Part shown: positions 59,761-64,000 of the stretch, piece by piece
How the letters are laid out: the number at the start of each line of letters is the position of its first letter
Numbering within the stretch: position 1 is the stretch's first letter
Assembly: GCA_013397865.1 (NCBI GenBank)
Contig: VZTI01004555.1
Location: forward strand, 1,752,971 to 1,816,970
Source: Struthidea cinerea
Lineage: Eukaryota; Chordata; Aves; Passeriformes; Corcoracidae
Length of the DNA stretch: 64,000 nucleotides
Direction: 5' to 3'
Program-made: the position numbers and the translations under genes
Notes under the pieces: model-generated
What the model was told of the DNA's origin: nothing
Seen by the model: the letters and a program-made list of their open reading frames with translations, nothing else
The model's database searches: none

Positions 59761-60811
59761 CAAAGGTGGGTGTGTGTGAGTGTGCTTGTGTGTAACACGG
59801 GTACCTGTGCAGGTAGGCGTCCGTGCTTACAGGGAGGTGGAGCTGTAGCTTCACCTCCCCAAGGTCCTCACTGCTCTATTATCTGGCTCTACTTCCCCCT
59901 CTCTGCCTTCAGACTTCCACAGCCTGGAGGATCATGTTCTAGGCAGTGCAGGGTGCTGAATGCTCAGATGAGTGATTCAGGTTACAGCAGGGACAAAGGA
60001 GAATACAGGGCTCTTCCTCCCCATCTTTCACTCCTGTCTGTGTGTCCCTGCAGCAAGGTCTCTCTGCAGCATCCTGTCCCTCCCAGCTCTTACCCTCTGC
60101 ATGGGCATGGTCTCCCAGGCAAGTACTGTTTCCTCCTAGCAGGGAAAGCCAAGGGATCCTCTCAATGATCCTCCTGCTTTCCTGGTGCCGAGGGGAGGGA
60201 TATGTGAGCCCCACAACTGCCTACTCCATGACAGCTGCATTAATTAAACCAGGCTTTGCTCCATTTAGGTGACTGTGCTGCGCTGTGAGAACCAGAGGCA
60301 AGCATGCCCACTGCATGCTGGCAGCAGCAGCTGGTGGCAGAAGGGAGGAGGGTTAAAATCAGAGGGATGACTGTCACTGTAAGGTGTTAAATCCTTTGGC
60401 AAGAATTGCCAAGGCTCATTTGGAGCACTTGCAATTGCCTTTCAGTCTCCCAAGGGACTCCTTCGTAGTCACAAATGGGCATTTTTATTTTTTGGGGGAG
60501 TAAGTTGCAGCAGATATTGAAGTTAAGCAGCTCCTCATGGTTTTAAAATACTGCTTAGTGGAGAACATCCAGCTATTTTCTTCGCTTTAAATAATTAGCA
60601 ACTTCTTGTTAGTCCAAATTTATCCAGCTCTGGCTCAGAGATGGGGAATTTTGTTTTATGTTGGCCAGGTCAGAGCCCTCAGCGATCAGAAATAGTCCCG
60701 CTCAGTTAATAACTACAGATTGTCACCAGTCACCTTCTGTTGCATAAGCTGACTAGACTCTCAGGTTGAGAAGCACAGTCCCTTTCCTCCTCCACTCTCA
60801 GGTGTCACCAT

Positions 60812-60820
60812 TTATTTATA
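60812..60820 (+). promoter_or_regulatory. TNFAIP2: AU-rich element nonamer
   Basis: ttatttata matches the UUAUUUA(U/A)(U/A) destabilising nonamer found in cytokine-response mRNAs. It counts only if the transcript extends this far (about 1.05 kb past the stop). Confidence 0.35.
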
Positions 60821-63677
60821 GTTACCCATGTTGGCAGATCAGGGATGAGTTATGCAGGACTCTGTCCTCCAGGCACAGACAGACAGCAGGCTGCCCTGGT
60901 AGCAGGGAGAGAAAGCGATTAGAGAAACAATAAGCACATAAGCTTCCTCTCCTAATGAAAACTGATTCTGATATAATGAACTGGCTGTCAGCCACCCACG
61001 TTCATACCCTCCTTTAAAGAAATTACCCATACCGTCACCTTTGCTTTAGTAAAGGTATCGAGGGACATGATTTTAAAGCATTGTAAGTCACTTAATCTCC
61101 TATTTGCTGAAATCCGCTGGGTAAATAGGCTCCCAAATCCCAGCAGACCTGGCTGAGTCTGCAGTGTGGTGGACACACGTCTAGCACAGTTTGGTGGCCT
61201 CACCCGAGCTTAGGGGTACCAGTAAAGGTGAAATTAGTTCTGGGATGTGCCACCTTCCTCCTTCCATCCCAGCCCTGTGATTTTGCTGCCATGCGCTGGG
61301 ATGTGACCTGTAGGCACTCTGGGAATCAGCTGCTTTTTCCTAGCCAGGAACACATTTGTTCCTCCTCCTTATGGAGGTGGCAGGACTTCGGAAAAGCACT
61401 GTTTTTGGTTGTTTCATGTTAGCACGAAACGTCCTTCCAGAAGAGGAGTGAGAATTGGCTAGGGAGGGCAGGCAGCCGTAGGGGTGCTGCCCATGGCTGT
61501 GGGCCCATGGATTGCTTAGCCCAGCAAGTGGAGGATTTTGGCAAGTAAGTGTCGATACAGCTTCATGCAAGAGTGTGCACAGGAGGGGTGTTTCTGCTGT
61601 TTGACTCTTGCACATGTTCTGACAAGTGCTGTTTAATTACCCAGCTTTTTTCTTGCCTTCCCTCAGGCCTGCTGGGAGAACCATGAGGCCTTGGTCCCCT
61701 GTGCCAGAATCTGCAATCACAGCTCCTTGAAAGCTTCACATGCAGCTGGATGCATGGAGAAGCCCGTCAGCCATGGAAGACACAGATCCCACACATTTGC
61801 AGGAAAACCACGTAGCACAAATCCTAGTCTTATATGTAAAGTCCAGGAGAAGGATATGGTAGAAAGACATGTCTTCAAAATTTCCTGAAGATTGCCACTC
61901 AGCTGAGTCCTGGTGGTTATTCCCGGGATGTGGCATGGCGGCAAGTGTGGAGGAGGAAGAAGGTTTCCCCTCACCAAATTCCTCTCTGTTTCTAGCCCTT
62001 GTTCCATGAAATCTCTAATGAAACTCGGGACTGCTGCACCACATGGTGTCCCAGCATTGCAGCCTCCCGAGGGATCCAAGACCTCTGTTAGGGAATCTTG
62101 CCTGGCGCATTGTGCTGGAAATGCCTGCGGGTCTGGGCACCTTGGTCTACCCCCCAAAGCCTGACCTGCACCAGGAGGGTGCAGACAGAGCTGCCTCTTC
62201 CCTCTCTCATGAAGGCTGTGACCTGCTTTGGGGGCAGCCTGCCATGGTGAGGTGTGGGATGGGAAACTCCTCCTGTATGAGTTTTACAGCTGGCTCTGGA
62301 GCATAGTCTTGCATTAATTTTTATACCTCAGTTACTGGAAATTTCCTCTTGGAGAGGGAGGGGAAAGCCCCATGGGAAGCAGGCAGTAAAAGGAGCTGTT
62401 TGTCCCAGCCTCCGGGCAAGGTCTCTGCTAGTTTTCAGATGTAAATAGGCAGTTCCAAAGGGAAAACACTGACTTTTCTTCCTGGTTATCTATGGACTGG
62501 TCACAGTCCCCAAGCTGGATGTAGTTCAAGGCCCTCCTTTGCTATTGTGTGAATATAGGCCATGACTGCTCCTCTCTTGACACCATAAGCAAGCAAACAA
62601 ACTCTGCCTCAGATGTGCCAGTGCTCTTCTGAGCAGCCATGCCCCCTCAAGTCTGCTTCCCTAACAAGAAAAGGGAAAATTTGTGCATAAAAAGTCAATG
62701 CGTGATGTGTCATGCCCTGGTACCCTGGGAAATGCAGACCCGGCTGGGTGCTGCCACATTCTGCAGTGCTGTGCCGTCACCCCAGGGACACAGGTGTCCC
62801 ATCCTAGAGCTCTGCATGCAGACAGGGTTCTGTGAGCTGGACAGGAGCCAGGGCAGGTTTGTAATTGTCATTAGCTTTGCTCCTGGCGCAGTGCTGAGCG
62901 TGGGGTGAGTGTCAGAGCAGCAGGAAGAAACAGGTTGCTCCACCTCCAGGGAGTCCTCTGTGTGCTTTCAGGGCACCAGGAGACCTTGGCACTGTTACAC
63001 TTCATCCTTCACATCACTGAAGGGCAGTGAGAGCAGCCCGTGGCCTACCTGCCCTTCCTGACTGCACAGCTGCTCCAAAAGCCAGCGCTGGTGTCCCTCA
63101 CATGTCATAGCTGTCCATTGCGGCTTCAGTGAGACCTTCCCTGGGATGTGGGAAGGCTGGGGAATCTGGGGGAGCTGCAGCCTGGCTGGGTGGGCATGGG
63201 TTGGGATGCAGAACTGGATGAGCACCTGCCTTCTGAAGGTTGCCAGCCCTGCCAGGCACTCTGGGACAGTCGCCCTCCTCTCCTGCCAAACTGCACATTT
63301 TTTCAAGGGTGGGAAGGGATGACAGACCTGGATGACAGGCCCTACTGTGACAGCAGGGTCAGGGTCAGCCTCTGCCAATGGGGATTTCGAGCAACAAGCC
63401 TTCCAGAGAAAATAAATAAAACCCTCTCTGACAGTTCAATCACTGTCAGACTAAAAATAATCCTTCAGCATGAGGACAGCTCTGGCCATGCACACATTGA
63501 TGTCTGTGTGTCTGTGCCGTTTGACATCCACAGCCAGACAAGGGTGTGTTCTGCTTGGGATCAGCAGCTGGGAGCCCCGAGGGACGCCAGGCTTGCCATT
63601 GCTGTGTGCATATCAATGAGGTTTTGTAGCAGCAAGTTTCTGCACCCTGTATGAAGCATCCAGTCATGGAGAGACCA

Positions 63678-63683
63678 AATAAA
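63678..63683 (+). terminator. Candidate polyadenylation signal AATAAA
   Basis: aataaa in the context gaccaaataaagactt, followed within 15-35 nt by a GT-rich stretch (gagtttgtcc, ggtttagtgctggtgg), the usual downstream element. Could serve TNFAIP2 or an unrelated transcript. Confidence 0.4.
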
Positions 63684-63690
63684 GACTTGA

Positions 63691-64000
63691 GTTTGTCCAT
63701 GAGGTTTAGTGCTGGTGGCACAAGTGAAGTTTTCCAGAGCCAGAGGGCCCAGGGATGTTGGCTGGGGTGGGCATGGGGGTGATGGGGAGAGGCGGCCTGG
63801 TGTGGAGGCAGATGGTGTGGGAGGGATGTCCTTGGGCACCCGCAAGTGACCTGCGGAGAGCAGATGGTGTGTGGGGAGGCTCCTGGTGGCTCCCCAGGAG
63901 GGGAGGCAGGGGCAGGGGAATGCTGGGTCACTCCCTAGGGCTGTTTGAGGTGATCAGGGAGGAGAGGAGAGGCTGCAGAGAAGGAGAATGTAGGATTTTC
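63691..64000. other. G-rich right edge; nothing recognised
   Basis: Purine-rich sequence with repeated gggga and ggtgtg words. The opposite strand has a long proline/histidine-rich open frame that is explained by composition. Confidence 0.5.

Larger units (their letters stand above)
59761..63690 (+). other. TNFAIP2: Probable 3' UTR and downstream flank of the TNFAIP2-like gene
   Basis: No further coding exon could be supported. If the AATAAA at 63678 is the main polyadenylation signal, the 3' UTR would be about 3.9 kb. Earlier candidates are ATTAAA at 60243 and overlapping AATAAA at 63411-63420. Open frames such as 168 codons from 63148 show no domain. Confidence 0.4.

Noticed and set aside
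63148..63931. Long open frames (168 codons plus, 161 codons minus) near the right end
   Set aside because: Composition-driven (proline, histidine and serine from G-rich DNA), no domain and no exon context.

Overview
The window is vertebrate nuclear DNA, almost certainly from a bird. Protein-coding genes are split by GT-AG introns, one intron holds an H/ACA snoRNA, there is a CpG-island promoter with a 283-base assembly gap, and three repeats match the 3' end of the avian/reptilian CR1 LINE, two of them ending in the typical ATTCTATGAT-like tail. Nothing prokaryotic, plasmid-like or CRISPR-like is present. The species cannot be named from the sequence alone.

Region by region. 1-6.2 kb: flank 3' of EIF5, no gene recognised; one minus-strand open frame with a single internal stop and a good splice donor is recorded as a weak curiosity. 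6.2-13.9 kb: complete EIF5 (translation initiation factor 5) on the minus strand, ten coding exons giving a 430-residue protein whose phases all join, with an AATAAA polyadenylation signal, SNORA28 in the intron between coding exons 4 and 5, and a complex 5' end (a TATA-driven leader exon carrying an overlapping upstream ORF, plus an upstream leader exon beneath three CCAAT boxes spaced exactly 31 bp apart). 14-38.9 kb: about 25 kb of intergenic DNA with two CR1 fragments and simple repeats and no convincing exon. 38.9-59.8 kb: a complete Sec6/exocyst-like gene on the plus strand, best read as TNFAIP2 (M-Sec): TATA box, tiny uORF, eleven coding exons, 656 residues, ending in a cysteine cluster. 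Its last intron contains a 376-bp antisense solo LTR with a perfect 6-bp target-site duplication. 59.8-64 kb: probable 3' UTR and flank, with an AU-rich nonamer and a candidate polyadenylation signal near 63.68 kb.

The two genes are functionally unrelated: EIF5 is a constitutive GTPase-activating factor for eIF2 in start-codon selection, and TNFAIP2 is a cytokine-inducible membrane-remodelling factor. They are neighbours in mammals too, but here they lie head to head, whereas from memory the human pair is on one strand.

I found no undescribed biological system. The observations most worth following are the overlapping, poor-context uORF in the EIF5 leader, the 31-bp CCAAT triplet, the unusual third coding exon and cysteine-rich C-terminus of the TNFAIP2-like protein, the apparent orientation change, and the recent-looking solo LTR.
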